From positions 10,155,100 through 10,219,099 of the forward strand of contig NW_022098044.1 of the NCBI RefSeq assembly GCF_002288925.2: 64,000 nt of DNA. The letters run 5' to 3'. The stretch is from Delphinapterus leucas. Taxonomy: Eukaryota > Chordata > Mammalia > Artiodactyla > Monodontidae. Every line of letters begins with the position of its first letter. Positions within the stretch are counted from its first letter, which is position 1. Positions 21,540 through 34,060 of this stretch are shown here, piece by piece. The notes beneath the pieces are model-generated. The model searched no databases. It was not told where the DNA came from and was given only the letters and a program-made list of their open reading frames with translations. Position numbers and translations under genes: made by a program.

Positions 21540-23070
21540 TCTAAATATTACTCTCCAATAAAAGGTTCCAGGACTCCCTGGAGAAATGAAAGGGAAAGTA
21601 CAAGGTGAGCCTGGGATGTTGTGTTGGGCCGGGAAACAAGGAAGTGACTAAAGACTAATGGGGTCATGTCAAAAGGATATAGGGCCAGCTGGATGACCAA
21701 ACTTGGGACAATCTGAGCAACAGAAAGCATAAGGAAGTAATGGATTCTAATGCATCAAAATAAAACAATCCATTAGTCCACAGTAAAACTCGGCAAAGCA
21801 CGGACAGAGAAAGAGAAGGGCTAGAAAGGATGCTTTTCTCTGTAGAACAGTGCTGCCGGATAAATGTAAAAGAAATGGTAGACTTAGAAAATCGAGATTC
21901 AAACAGGGATAATCAGTGGATGCTAAACATTTGGGTGGCAGATTTTTAGGAAACTATATTAACAAGGTCTCAAAATCCGTCCCACAGATGACTTTTACTA
22001 ATTACCAGTGGGAAAATGTTTCTCTAAGGGAGAACTCTGGTGGCCACCATCTTTTTCTTTTTTTTTTCCCCCAGTGGACACCATCTTAATCAAGTGGCCA
22101 AAAGTAATATCACTGGTAGTGGGACTACCTGGTATCATTTACCTCCTGATAGGAAGCAATAAGAAATATACAACCCATCAACCATTGTAGCAAAAGTGTC
22201 TAACCCAGATCTAATAATGAGGACACAATCAGATACATCCAGCATTCTACAAGACAAATAACCTGGACTCGTCAAAAAGATCAAACTGATGAAAAGACAA
22301 AAAGGACAGGGGAACTGTTTTAGGTTAGGAAACTAAAAAGACATGTAATCAAATGCAATATGTGAACCTTGTTTGAATTCTGAAGAAAAAAAAAAAGCCA
22401 TAGAGCAATTGGGAAAATTTTAACACACACTGTGTATTTGATGATATTATTGTTCATTTTCTTAGGTTATAATAATGGTATTGTGTTCTTAGGAGAATGT
22501 CATTGTTCTTTGGAGATGCCTGCTGAGGTTTGTAGACGTGAAGTATCACGATGTCTACAAGTTACTTTCAAATGATTCAGCCAAAACAAGCATGTTCTTT
22601 GTGTGTATTAGAAAGAAAGAGTGTGGGGAATTCCCTGGTGGTGCAGTGGTTAAGAATCCACCTGCCAATGCAGGGGACACGGGTTCAAGCCCTGGTCCGA
22701 GAAGATCCCACATGCCACGGAGCAACTAAGCCCGTGTGCCACAACTACTGAGCCTGCACTCTAGAGCCCACAAGCCACAACTACTGAGCCCGCGTGCTGC
22801 AACTACTGAAGCCCGCCTGCCTAGAGCCCGTGCTCCATAACAAGAGAAGCCACTGCAATGAGAAGCCCGCGCACCACAACGAAGAGTAGACCCCGCTCGC
22901 TGCAACTAGAGAAAGCCCGCGCACAGCAACGAAGGTCCAATGCAGCCAAAATAAATAAATAAAAATTAAAAAAAGAAAAAAGAAAGAGTGTGAGTGCTAC
23001 TATGGCAAAGTTTTAACAGTTGGTTAATATAGAAAGTTATGGGTGTTTTTATATCAGTGTTTTGTAAATT
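21540..23070 (+). mobile_element. Old retroposon-like repeat
   Basis: Contains ttataataatggtattgtg and aagtatcacgatgtctacaa, familiar from a common old mammalian repeat with an L1-like 3' end. Interrupted by the SINE at 22626. Family uncertain. Confidence 0.5.
22626..22978 (+). mobile_element. Full-length CHR SINE
   Basis: Inserted within an older element. Perfect target duplication aaagaaagagtgtg at 22612-22625 and 22979-22992. Confidence 0.95.
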
Positions 23071-23242
23071 TGCGGGGTGGGGGGGAACTGAGTGAGACAG
23101 GGCCAAAAACAGAGCACACTGGAAACCTCCATCCGGACTGAAACTGATCAATACCCTTTGTAGGTTGAACAATTAGCTATGTATCCTCCTTACTGTACCA
23201 TTCGGCCCACATTTCTTCATGTTATCCATAATAATAATACGA

Positions 23243-23363
23243 GGGAATCCCCTGGTGGTCCAGTGGTTAGGACTCCATGCTCTCACTGCTGAGGGCCCGG
23301 GTTCAATCCCTGGTTGGGGAACTAAAATCCCACAAGCCGCATAGCACGGCCAAAAAAAAAAAA
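23243..23363 (+). mobile_element. Short CHR SINE
   Basis: tRNA-related head and short body ending in A11; starts gggaatcccctggtgg. Flanked by ataataata-type duplications. Confidence 0.9.
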
Positions 23364-23379
23364 TAACAATAATATGAAA

Positions 23380-24100
23380 AAAATTGCAAGAAATCTTATT
23401 GAAATCAGGGTACTACCCATAGCATTTCCTTCTATCTTCTGCTTACAGCTCTTACCTAGAACAGTGTCTGATAATGGCATGTGGTCAATTAGAATTTGTT
23501 GAGTGCCTGAATCTCCATGTCAGGTAGCTTCTCAAGCCACAGCAAGCCTGGTTTGCCCTAGTGTCTTGGCAACACATGGGTTGTCTGACTGCTATGCTCC
23601 TCTCTGAAGAGATGAGGCAGGGGCTGATGTAGACTCACCTGGTGGTTAATTATATCCTGCTCATGGCTGCTCAGATGCTTCAAGTGTGTCTTATGCCAAC
23701 TCAGTGGCAGGCCCCTTGAGGACAGTAATGGGTCTTGTCTTTGGAAACCCCACTGCCTAGCATGGCACTCAAGCAGGATCTCCACAGGGCAGACAAAATG
23801 AGGGACCCAACTGTTGGCCTGGAGATGAGCCCTCTATCCCATGCCCCCAGCATGGTGGCCTCAGGCCTTGTGGGCTCCACTGTCTTCCGTCAGTGTGCTA
23901 ATTTGTTCTCCCCAGAGAGGAAAAAACAGGAGGACAACAGAGAAAAACCTCATTTGAGCTGACTTCCCGTGGGCTAAAGAGTGGTTCCCAAGCCAACACT
24001 GTGTCTCCTGCTCCCCTGTGCCACTCTGGGTTGTAGGCAAGTCTTCCTCAGCCAGAACGCCGGTGTTTATAAAGAGCTCGGGGGTGGCTTGGAAGGAGTA
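23380..24100. other. Unassigned intergenic sequence
   Basis: A short L2- or MIR-like tail may lie at 23430-23510 (agaacagtgtctgataatgg). Otherwise nothing recognised before the L1. Confidence 0.5.
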
Positions 24101-24101
24101 T

Positions 24102-26333
24102 AAAAAGATGCAGAAAAAGCTTTTGACAAAATTCAACACCCATTTATGATAAAAACTCTCCAGAAATTAGGCATAGAGGGAACCTACCTCAACATAATAA
24201 AGGCCATATATGACAAACCTACAGCCAACATCATTCTCAATGGTGAAAAACTGAAACCTCTAAGATCAGGAACAAGACAAGGATGTCTATTCTCACCACT
24301 ATTATTCAACATAGTTTTGGAAGTCCTAGCCATGGCAATCAGAGAAGAAAAAGAAATAAAAGGAATACAAATTGGAAAAGAAGAAGTAAAACTGTCACTG
24401 TTTGCAGATGACATGATACTATACATAGAGAATCCTAAAGATGCCACCAGAAAACTACTAGAGCTAATCAATGAATTTGGTAAAGTTGCAGGATACAAAA
24501 TTAATGCACAGAAATCTCTTGCATTCCTATACACTAACAATGAAAGATCAGAAAGGGAAATTAAGGAAACAATCCCATTCACCATTGCAGCAAAAAGAAT
24601 AAAATACCTAGGAATAAACCTACCTAAGGAGGTAAAAGACTTGTACTCAGAAAACTATAAGACACTAATGAAAGAAATCAAAGATAACACAAACAGATGG
24701 AGAGATATATCACGTTCTTGGATTGGAAGAATCAATATTGTGAAAATGACTATACTACCCAAAGCAATCTACAGATTCAATGCAATCCACATCAAATTAC
24801 CAGTGGCATTTTTTATGGAGCTAGAACAAAAAAATCTTAAAATTTGTATGGAGACACAAAAGACCCCAAATAGCGAAAGCAGTCTTGAGGGAAAAAAATG
24901 GAGCTGGAGGAATCAGATTCTCTGACTTCAGACTATACTACAAAGCTACAGTAATTAAGACAATATGGTACTGGCACAAAAACAGAAATATAGATCAATG
25001 GAACAGGATAGAAAGCCCAGAGATAAACCCACGCACCTATGGTCAACTAATCTATGACAAAGGAGGCAAGGATATACAATGGAGAAAAGACAGTCTCTTC
25101 AGTAAGTGGTGCTGGGAAAACTGACAGCTACATGTAAAAGAATGAAATTAGAACACTCCCTAACACGATACACAAAAATAAACTCAAAATGGACTAGAGA
25201 CCTAAATCTAAGACCAGACACTATAAAACTCTTAGAGGAAAACATAGGAAGAGCACTCTTTGACATAAATCACAGCAAGATCTTTTTTTGATTCACCTCC
25301 TAGAGTAATGGAAATAAAAACAAAAATAAACAAATGGGACCTAATGAAACTTAAAATCTTTTGCAAAGCAAAGGAAACTACAAATAAGATGAAAAGACAA
25401 CCCTCAGAATGGGAGAAAATATTTGCAAACAAATCAACGGACAAAGGATTAATTTCCAAAATATATAAACAGCTCATGCAGCTCAATATCAAAAAAAAAA
25501 AACAACCCAATCAAAAAATAGGCAGAAGACCTAAATAGACATTTCTCCATAGAAGACATACAGATGGCCAAGAAGCACATGAAAAGCTGCTCAACATTGC
25601 TAATTATTAGAGAAATGCAAATCAAAACTACAATGAGGTATCACCTCACACCGGTTAGAATAAGCATCATCAGAAAATCTACAAACAACAAATGCTGGAG
25701 AGGGTGTGGAGGGAAGGGAACCCTCTTGCACTGTTGGTGGGAATGTAAATTGATGCAGCCACTATGGAGAACAGTATGGAGGTTCCTTAAAAAACTAAAA
25801 ATAGAATTACCATATGACCCAGCAATCCCACTACTGGGCATATACCCAGAGAAAACCATAATTCAAAAAGACACATGCATCCCAATGTTCATTGTAGTGC
25901 TATTTAAAATAGCCAGGTCATGGAAGCAACCTAAATGCCCATCGACAGACGAATGGATAAAGAAGATGTGGTACGTATATATAATGGAATATTACTCAGC
26001 CATAAGAAGGAACGAAATTGGGTCATTTGTAGAGACGTGGATGTATCTAAAGACTGTCATACAGAGTGAAGTAAGTCAGAAAGAGAAAAACAAATATCAT
26101 ATGTTAATGCACATATATGGAACCTAGAAAAATGGTACAGATGAACCGGTTTGCAGGGCAGAAACAGAGACACAGATGTAGAGAACAAACGTATAGACAC
26201 CAAGGGGGGAAAGTGCCTGGGGTGGTGGTGGTGGGATGAATTGGGAGATTGGGATTGACATATATACACTAATATGTATAAAACAGATAACTAATAAGAA
26301 CCTGCTGTATAAAAAATAAATAAAATAAAATTC
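24102..26333 (+). mobile_element. LINE-1, 5'-truncated, disabled ORF2
   Basis: About 2.2 kb of L1 3' end beginning in the reverse-transcriptase region and ending in an A-rich tail. The frame starting at 24146 is open for 260 codons and includes the catalytic motif FADDMILY. After about 24880 the reading frame shifts repeatedly (pieces near 24885-25124, 25106-25291 and 25564-26127), the last encoding the cysteine-containing C terminus. No ORF1, no endonuclease, no 5' UTR. No clear target duplication was seen. Confidence 0.93.
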
Positions 26334-26460
26334 AAAAAAAGAGACGAAGAGAAAAGCAACACTTCCTCTCTGCCCCCAGCCAGCAAGATGCAGGCATCAA
26401 GTCTGGCCCTTTCTCTGTCTACACTTACACAGCCTTTGCCCATCCATCCTCACCCTCCTT

Positions 26461-26463
<3 letters not shown>

Positions 26464-26497
<34 letters not shown>
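26464..26497 (+). repeat. (CT)n microsatellite
   Basis: About 17 uninterrupted CT units just downstream of the L1 at 24.1-26.3 kb. Confidence 0.95.
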
Positions 26498-26501
<4 letters not shown>

Positions 26502-26663
26502 TCTGTCTCTCATGTACACACAAACACACACATAAGAAGGACAAAAATGCAAGAATGAGAGGTAAAACGCACATAGGAGTACATGCAAAGAAGCCAAACA
26601 AAACAGGGCCACATGCCTCACAGGCAGACAAGGAAACTTTAGGGATGACAAGAATATTCCATA

Positions 26664-26877
26664 TTTTTTTTTTTTTTTTTTTTTAGCGGTACGTGGGCCT
26701 CTCACTGCTGTGGCCTCTCCCGTTGCGGAGCACAGGCTCCGGACGCGTAGGCTCAGCGGCCATGGCTCACGGGCCCAGCCGCTCCGTGGCATGTGGGATC
26801 TTCCCGGACCGGGGCACGAACCTGTGTCCCCTGCATAGGCAGGCAGACGCTCAACCACTGCGCCACCAGGGAAGCCC
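26664..26877 (-). mobile_element. Centre-deleted CHR-2 SINE
   Basis: T21 tract, gcggtacgtgggcctc body, tRNA head at the right end. Flanks share ccatat. Confidence 0.92.
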
Positions 26878-26879
26878 CT

Positions 26880-28080
26880 CCATATCTTGATCTGGATGTT
26901 GGTTTCCCAAGTGTATACAAATATTAAAATTTCTCGAGCTGTACACTTAAGATCTGTCCATTTCCCTATATGTAAACGTATACTTTATACCTGTTATCAT
27001 GCCGGTGGGGGAGGGGGGGACTCTAGAGACTGAAAGGTAAAAAAAAACAACAAAAAAACACCTCACTTGTAGAATCAGGTGAAAGAAGAAAATGAGACTA
27101 GCTATATAAGGGGGAGAAAGTGAAGAGAAATATGAAAGGCTGCAAGAGAAAGAAAATAAAGGGAAGCACGGCTAAAAATATAAAGCAAAGGAACACACAC
27201 GAGTCCACTGCCTTACTAAACTGCTCAGCACAAAGGAAACAGGCAGCGGAGGCTCAGGGCAAGTGCTGGCAGTGGAATGGTCAGTCCAGACCACAGTCAG
27301 CCTCTCAAGCCATCAATACTCATTAATCATCTATAGGTACAGCCTCTGCCCACGTGCAGGCCAGCCCTGTCCTTGGGTACGCATGGCTCCTGCCAGGCTG
27401 CCCCCAGCCGGGCCTGCCCGCTCTCATTCCCACCCAGGGGAGCCTGGCTCTCCAGCCCCCACAATTCTACTCTGGAGGCCATGGCTTTGCTTTGTTTGCT
27501 GGCCGTGGAGGAGGGGCCTCCTGCCAAGCCCAGCGGAGCTTGAACCCAAGGTCCCACCCGCCCCCTCCTGGAGTAGCACTCAAGCTCCTCCCATCCCCGG
27601 GTTCTGGCTGGCAGGCTGCCCAGTAAGGCCTTGAAGACACGCACTGGCTAAGGCCCAGCTCCCAGGGCCTTGGCCCCCTGCCACCATCCCCTCGTAGCCC
27701 GGAGCCCTCCTCTCATGCCAACCTGCAGCTGCAGCTCCCCACCTGTACTGGCTGGGCACACTGCTGCTGTCTCCTCCTCCGGGGCTTGGCAGCATCAATA
27801 CATTTTGATGAGGAAGTGACACCAGCTGGCCCACCCTGTGTGTGCTTTTAAGTCAGCCAATGAGTTCCAGATCCCAGGGTGGGGGGTGCTGGGAGCTTCC
27901 CTGGGGCAGTGCCCTCTGCAGCAGAGGGCATTCACAGGGCCAGCACGAACACTGTCTTCAAATCTCACAGGTGGCTTTTAACCAGAGTCTGGCAATAAAT
28001 GTAAATGGCCTCATCTCTGTTCCCCAAACCGCACGCCCCTCCACTGGTCCCTTATGTTGCTTGCTCTTCCAAGTGATTAG
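26880..28080. other. Unassigned intergenic sequence
   Basis: AT-rich to 27.3 kb, with an L1-tail-like piece at 26930-27000. From 27340 GC-rich unique sequence leads to the palindrome at 27910. No exon found. Confidence 0.5.
27910..27930. repeat. Perfect 21-bp palindrome
   Basis: Two 10-bp arms, tgccctctgc and gcagagggca, are exact reverse complements around a single central A. Each arm carries an AGAGGGCA core resembling half of a CTCF site. It lies in unique sequence. Confidence 0.8.
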
Positions 28081-28091
28081 AATCCAGGGAT

Positions 28092-28225
28092 GGGGACCTC
28101 TCCGGCAGTCCAGTGGTTAAGACTCTGCCTTCCAATGTAGGAGGTGCAGGTTCGATCCCTGGTCGGGGGGAACTAAGATCCCACATGCCATGGGGTGTGG
28201 CCAAAAACTAAAAAAAAAAAAAAAA
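28092..28225 (+). mobile_element. Short CHR SINE
   Basis: Starts ggggacctctccggca and ends in a long A tract. Target duplication aatccagg at 28081-28088 and 28224-28231. Confidence 0.9.
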
Positions 28226-28264
28226 TCCAGGGGAAGAACACACCAGTTCTTCCATAAGGATAAT

Positions 28265-28440
28265 CTCAGCACCATCCATTATTCTGGGGACTGTGAGCAA
28301 GCCACACGATCTCTCTGAGCCTCAGTTTCTTCATCTGTAAGATGGGAACGCTAACAGTACTGCCTGGGCTGTTAGGAGAGCTGATGAGACAGTGCACATA
28401 AGGTGACTGGCAGCACTGGCCTGTGGTGAACGCACATTAT
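28265..28440 (+). mobile_element. MIR
   Basis: gagcctcagtttcttcatct then gtaagatgggaacgc. Confidence 0.82.
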
Positions 28441-28444
28441 ATTA

Positions 28445-30170
28445 TCGGTTCACCTCATTACCTAAAAGTGGCCATGACCATCTTAGATGCCCAACCCAGA
28501 GGACCCCCTTCTGGGCTCTCCGCTCAGGTTCAGCCGCCTCCTACAAACCTAGAGCTGAGGCTGCAACTCTTACAGGGAGAAGGAACCGGCCTGCCCAGCC
28601 CAGGCCCCGGGTGTGCCCGCTGTGGTGAAGAGCCTGCCGCTCTCCCCAGCGCCACCCCTGCTGGGGCCTGTCGGGGCCTGAGCTGGCCACTCCCTGGGAG
28701 GGGATTCCCCCTACCCCACAGGGCTGTGGTGCAACCAGCAGGGTTCAGCCTGTCCCTGCCTCGACACGGTAGAACACAAAGTTGCCACTGTCATGTCCCT
28801 GCCCCCAAGACAAGTTCAGGAGGGCCTGTCTGCCTGTGCCCGCAGGCCTGCTCCCCAAAGGGGCCTGGAGACCCTGGGTAACTGGCCTGGCTGATGCTTG
28901 GCAACTGTCAACCCGCAGGGGCACAATTAATGCTCAGAGACTCTCTTTCCCCTGAAACCACTGCAGCCACTCACAGGTGGGAGGTAGATGTTCTAGGCCA
29001 GGTAAGGATGGGGAGCGAGAAGCATAAGGGTCTAGGACACAGTCTGGTTTCTAGTTTGGCTTATCAGACCTGAGGCCCCTCCATTCCCAACATCTCAAGA
29101 AACCAGGAATCTACCTCTCCGTTTGCCCCCAAGTTCTTCTTCCGTAAATCCTACTCTGAGCCCTAGACCCCTGGCCATTGCTACATGAAGGGAAAGAAGA
29201 CCCAGCCAAGGCCCTTCCTCCACCCCAGGGAACTAAGCTTCCTTTCCAGAGGACCAAGGCTCTCCCCTCCCAAAGAAGAGGGGCTCTCTGACTTCTGCAG
29301 TTTCCCAGTCACCTTAGGTTACCTGGTGGCTACAACTCTTTCTCCCAGACAGAGAGCCTTGCTCTTGGTTCCAGCACTGCCTGTGGCGAGTGGGCCTAGA
29401 CAAGTGAGCCCATCAGGTGGGGGACTGAACAGGTGGGTTCCATTGATTTCCTGTGGCTCTGAAGACTGCTTTGATAGGATGGAGGGAGGAATGCATTACC
29501 TTGGTGATGTGCCCACTTGCCACCCTAAAGCAATGGCACCAGGAGACAACGCTCACAGAAAGCCAATGTGAGGGAGGCACCAAAGATCCATGCTTGGACA
29601 GGGATCTTACATACCAGCTACCTAGGCCCGAGATTCCTGGGACACCTGACAGCACTATTTATGTGCTGAGTGTCAGGCTGGAGGATGCCACGAGGCTCTG
29701 AGTGGGCCCAGCTTGGCTCTAGCAAAGGAGGGGGCTCTAAGGGGCCTGGACCTGGGGCCTGACCCACCCAGTCCACAGGGACCCCACAAGCCCCCTGAAA
29801 GGGAGCAGACCCGCCTTGCTCCTCTCAAACTCTTTATCTAAGAGCCTTAGCTCTTTCCTTACAGCCTGTGAGCAATGGAACTGAGCAGGGAGCCCCTTAA
29901 CCACCAGGGTCGGCTTCAGTGAGTTGTGAACCCCAAGAATGATATGCCACTTCTGATGAGAGGGATCTGAGCTTTCAACTGATTTCAAAAAGATTGTTGC
30001 CCTCCTCCCCGGGAAAAAAAAATAGTAAAGAATAATTTCTTTGAGGTGTGTTAGTCTGAAGACAAAGCGAACTTTCAGAATTAGCCTTTATCAGGTAAAA
30101 AGAAATTATACCTCATTTAGGAGTAGTTATATAACCTTGACATGAATTATTTGGCAAACTATTCCACCTA
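28445..30170. other. Unassigned intergenic sequence
   Basis: GC-rich and apparently unique. Reading frames up to 152 codons show no domain. No splice-consistent exon could be supported. Confidence 0.5.
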
Positions 30171-30177
30171 AAGCAAA

Positions 30178-30425
30178 GCTGACATTTATAAGGCTAACAT
30201 TTATTGCGCACTTACTATAAGCAAGCCACTGTGCTGAGTTTTTTACAACCAGTCATTTATTTAATTCTCACAACAGGATGAAACAGGAATCATGATACTC
30301 CCACTTTACAGATGAGAAGTGGGGCATAGAGAGGTTCAGGGACTTGCTAAGGTCACATAAGTGGTAAGTTAGGACTAGGACCAGAAACTAGATCTGAATC
30401 CAGAACACCATGTAGATGCTCTACA
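30178..30425 (-). mobile_element. MIR, near full length
   Basis: aacatttattgcgcacttac, cactttacagatgagaagtg and gggacttgctaaggtcacat. Confidence 0.9.
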
Positions 30426-30799
30426 TATAGTTAGAATTTCAACCAGGGCTTTGTCTCAAGTTATAGCCATCCTCCTCTTGATAATATAAGCTGCTGTTCT
30501 TTCCTCCCTCTCTCCCTCTCCCCTCCTTCCCTTCCTTCTTTCACTCACTCAACAAATAGTTCTTGTGCACTTGCTGCCTTCTAAGCATCACTGAAGTTGA
30601 AGGAAACTGACATGGTTCTGCCTTCACAGAGCTTCCAGTTCATCAAGATTCCTCACACTCTTCTTTCCAGAGAATACCCACCCTTGTCCACATTTCTTTA
30701 GACACTTTCACTCACTTATTCCTTTGCCTCCAACAAAAGGCCAACCTGGCAGAGCACCAGAAGTGCTCCCAGGCTTCACAGGCTAGAATCGTGCTGTTT

Positions 30800-31043
30800 T
30801 CAACTGATTTCCAGAGTTGCTCCTCTGAGCTCCCTTGGTACTCTGCTCAGATTTCCATCAAGTCACTCATGATGCTGTAGTGAAATACTCATTTACACAT
30901 CACATCCCTCTCTTCCCATCTCTTCCATAAGCTCCTTGAGTGCAGGGACCAGACCTGCCTAACTCAGGTTTTTAATCTCCAGCCCCAGTAAACGTTTGGG
31001 AATAGCAGACACCCAGTAAATGTTTACTAAATGAATAAATGGG
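30800..31043 (+). mobile_element. L2 3' end
   Basis: ataagctccttgagtgcagg and the terminal gtaaatgtttactaaatgaa. Confidence 0.7.
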
Positions 31044-31529
31044 TTTTCTGTTCTAGTTGACTGTCTCAAATCATTTCCAAATGATTCATTCAAGTGTTCC
31101 TTTCTGGATCTCTTTGTCCACATTGCTCTTAACCTTTTCAAAGGAAAGGCACCTCACTGATGTGGGAAGTCCCACTTCCCTGCTTTAGGGCAGCCAAAGG
31201 ATTTCTTGCTCACACAGTCTCAACAGATTTGTTGGCTTAGGAAGAGATGGTATTTAGGAAAGCTGTTGAATGCTTGGCTCCTGGGGATTAATTTAGGGCA
31301 ATCCTGTCAGATAAAAGCAAGAGCCCCAAGGCATAGGACCTATGCACCAGGGAGAGAGGCTCTTTCAGCTCTCCTCAAGGTGCCAGCCTCCATTTCCCAT
31401 CTTTGGTTCACCTGCTGCCAATGTCTATATCTTTAGATCACCTGTCACCAAAAGTTTGAGCCCCGGGTTGCAAGGAGACATACCACAGATTTCCCTGAGC
31501 TTCAGTAATAATAACCACCGGAGGAAACA

Positions 31530-31680
31530 GTCACAGCCTGGAAGTCAGGAGACTAGGTTCAAATCCTGACCTTCCCAACTCACTGTCATCTTGGGAAGTA
31601 ATTTAACTTCTCTGGATCCATTTTCTCCTATGGTAATAAGGGGGTGGGTCCGGCTGGATTTCTATATCTCTTCCAGTGCT
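31530..31680 (+). mobile_element. MIR or MIR3 fragment
   Basis: gactaggttcaaatcctgac followed by aatttaacttctctggatcc. Confidence 0.65.
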
Positions 31681-31734
31681 AAACCATCTACAGGGAAAAA
31701 AAAATTTTTTTTGATTGTGTGCTTCCCTGTCCTT

Positions 31735-31870
31735 ATGGCATTCGACCCTTACAAGAAACCTGTGATTCATAAACCAAATGGCATACTCACATTACAGGTG
31801 AGGAAATGTGAGCAGGGGTTGACGACCTTACCCAGGTGACCCAGGGCCCCTGAGTCTTTTTGCCAGACCA
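31735..31870 (-). mobile_element. MIR-like fragment
   Basis: cattacaggtgaggaaatgt and accttacccaggtgacccag. Confidence 0.6.
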
Positions 31871-32089
31871 GAATGGCTCCAGGGAGGCCACTAGAGCAGC
31901 CTCATTTCCAGGACCCCAACTTCCTTTCCCTCCTAACCCCTATGTCCACTTTGTCGCTCAGAGAGTAGAAGCTATGACAAAGAGCCTAACTCAGAGGTCA
32001 AACCCAGACCATTCTGAGGAGGGGCCAAGGCCTTTCCCAAATTCCAAATGATCTCCCTCCAGGGCCAGGATTACTGCCTCTCAGCTGCA

Positions 32090-32860
32090 GGTTTGGCTCA
32101 GAGGCCCCGGGTGGCCATGGGAACGTGGGCCCAGCCTTCTGCGCTGCCATGACAACAGGCTCCCTCAGTGGCGGGCGCTGGTGCCCATCAGAGCGTGCAG
32201 GTGGCGCCCTCTTGGGAGAGGGGCCAGGCGCGGGGAGAGGGGCCAGGCGGGAGGTGAGGGGCAGGGGCGGCGGCTGCCTCGGGGTTGCCTCCGCTCCCTC
32301 CGCCTCCTCCCGGGGCCGCGGCGCCCGACCTTCCTGTTCCCTGCGCCTACCTGAGTGTCACGGCCTGCGCGCAACCACCGCCCACGACAGGGTCACCTCT
32401 GTGCGGCGGCGCAGCCCTTCTTCTCGAGGTGTCCCCAGACTCGTCCCTGCTTCCAGGCCGGCCCGACTCCCTGGGGACCCGGGATGTCCCCGCGAATACC
32501 CTCGGTCCGGCGCTGCGTCCTCGGAAATGCAGGGCTGCCGCCAAGCCCCGCCCCGCCCGTGTTGATGGAATTGTCCAGAGGCGCCCTCCGGGCCTCGCCC
32601 GCCGTCCAGCAGTCCCCCGCCTCTGCCCCCGGGCGTTGATGGCGACACTAGGCTCGCTACTAGTCCCAGTCGGGACTTGTCCCCGCGACGGCTCGGCGGC
32701 TCCCTTAGGCCGTGGGGCCTATGGGGCCGCCCCCTCCCTGACCTTGGGAGCCTCTGCCTGGCCTGACTTAGGCCCCGCAGGGGGCAATCTCGCTAGCTGG
32801 AATCCGGAGGGCCGGGTTGTTACACTAGATCTGTTGCTTAACCAAACTTGGTTCCCCTTA
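32090..32860. promoter_or_regulatory. Second CpG island, candidate alternative promoter
   Basis: Isolated GC/CpG-rich block about 14 kb upstream of SEMA4B exon 1 in otherwise AT-balanced, repeat-filled DNA. On the minus strand it has a good splice donor, cactCAG|GTAGGC, with the exon edge at 32351. On the plus strand GGGAG|GTGAGG occurs near 32253. An approximate 18-bp tandem repeat (gagaggggccaggcg) lies at 32214-32250. Long reading frames here are CpG-island artefacts. A non-coding first exon of SEMA4B or a lncRNA promoter is possible. Confidence 0.55.
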
Positions 32861-32899
32861 CCTGCGCATGCATAGTAAAGCCAATTTACTGACACCAAT

Positions 32900-33090
32900 C
32901 TACTACCACCCACCTGGCTGTGTTACCTAGGGTGAGTTTCTTAACCTCTCTGAGCCTCGAGTTCTTCATCTGGAAAGTAGGCCTCAGAACAGTAGGGACC
33001 TCACAGGGTTGTGAGAAATTGCAATTTTTATGTAGGCACACACCTGGCACATGGTCAGCTCTCAATAATGGTAGCATTGTTTACAGTAAG
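32900..33090 (+). mobile_element. MIR next to the upstream CpG island
   Basis: ttcttaacctctctgagcct, tcacagggttgtgagaaatt and cacctggcacatggtcagct. Confidence 0.82.
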
Positions 33091-33589
33091 AGGCAAGGGA
33101 GAGCCGAACGCAGAGCCACCCACCACGAAACCACCCATGTCTCTGCCCGCAGGGAATGCTGCTCACCGCATCCCTTAATCTGCCACGGGCCGCGCTGTGG
33201 GAGTGAAACGAGAAGAGGAGATGTGCGGGAGGGGTGAGAGATATGGTTGTAAATAGTGTCTAGCGTTTATCAAGTGACCTTGGCTCATCCCTCTCCAGCC
33301 CTTGCCTCCTGGCTCTCCTATCTTCCAGGAAAGCAACAGCAGCTCTTAGGGCAGTTCCTGAAACAACTAGCTATGGCCGTGTAAGTGGCTGAGCTGGCCA
33401 GAGCTGGCTGGTCAAGGGGCTGGTGAAAACAGAGGCCAAGTGCCAGCCTTTTCCCAGGCCAGGCTAGGCTTAAGTGCCCGCCATTTCTCTGCTGCCTCTC
33501 CTCTAGACAGAGTGGGGTAAGGGACTGCCAGACTCCCCACAGAATGCTCTCCCACACATAGAAAGAAGTGGCTATTCTGTTGTCTGTCT

Positions 33590-34060
33590 ACAAAAGTGAA
33601 CACATATTTAGTACCATAAAGTTTTTTCATAAACGCAATGAAAAATATCACCCTACCCAGAGACCACTAGTGTTAATATTTTCTAAAACTTTTTTTTGAG
33701 ATACAGTTTACATGCCTGTAAAGTGCATGATCTTAAGTCTACTGCTGTTAATATTTTGGTGAAGATACTCCTGTCTCCTTTCTACGCAGTTAAACATTTA
33801 CATTTTTTAGAAAAAAAGAGTATTCAGTGCATACTCTTTGTGACTTTTCCCTAGGACAGCAATATATCACAGACATTTTTCCTTAACATCAAAAATTCTC
33901 TCATACCTTCAGTTTTAGTGTATTCTATTGTATGAATGTGGCATACATTTTTAACCAAGTCTCTACTATTGGACATTTAACTTATTTTACTAATTTTTCA
34001 TTATCATAAATAATGTCCAGACGAACATCCTTATCAATAAGCCTTTACATACTTCTTCAT
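33590..34060 (-). mobile_element. Old L1 remnant
   Basis: AT-rich reverse-complement L1 sequence with ctattgtatgaatgtggcat and attatcataaataatgtcca. Confidence 0.6.

Noticed and set aside
32125..32875. Open frames of 146 and 196 codons in the upstream CpG island
   Set aside because: High GC content reduces stop codons; no recognisable protein similarity or splice context.
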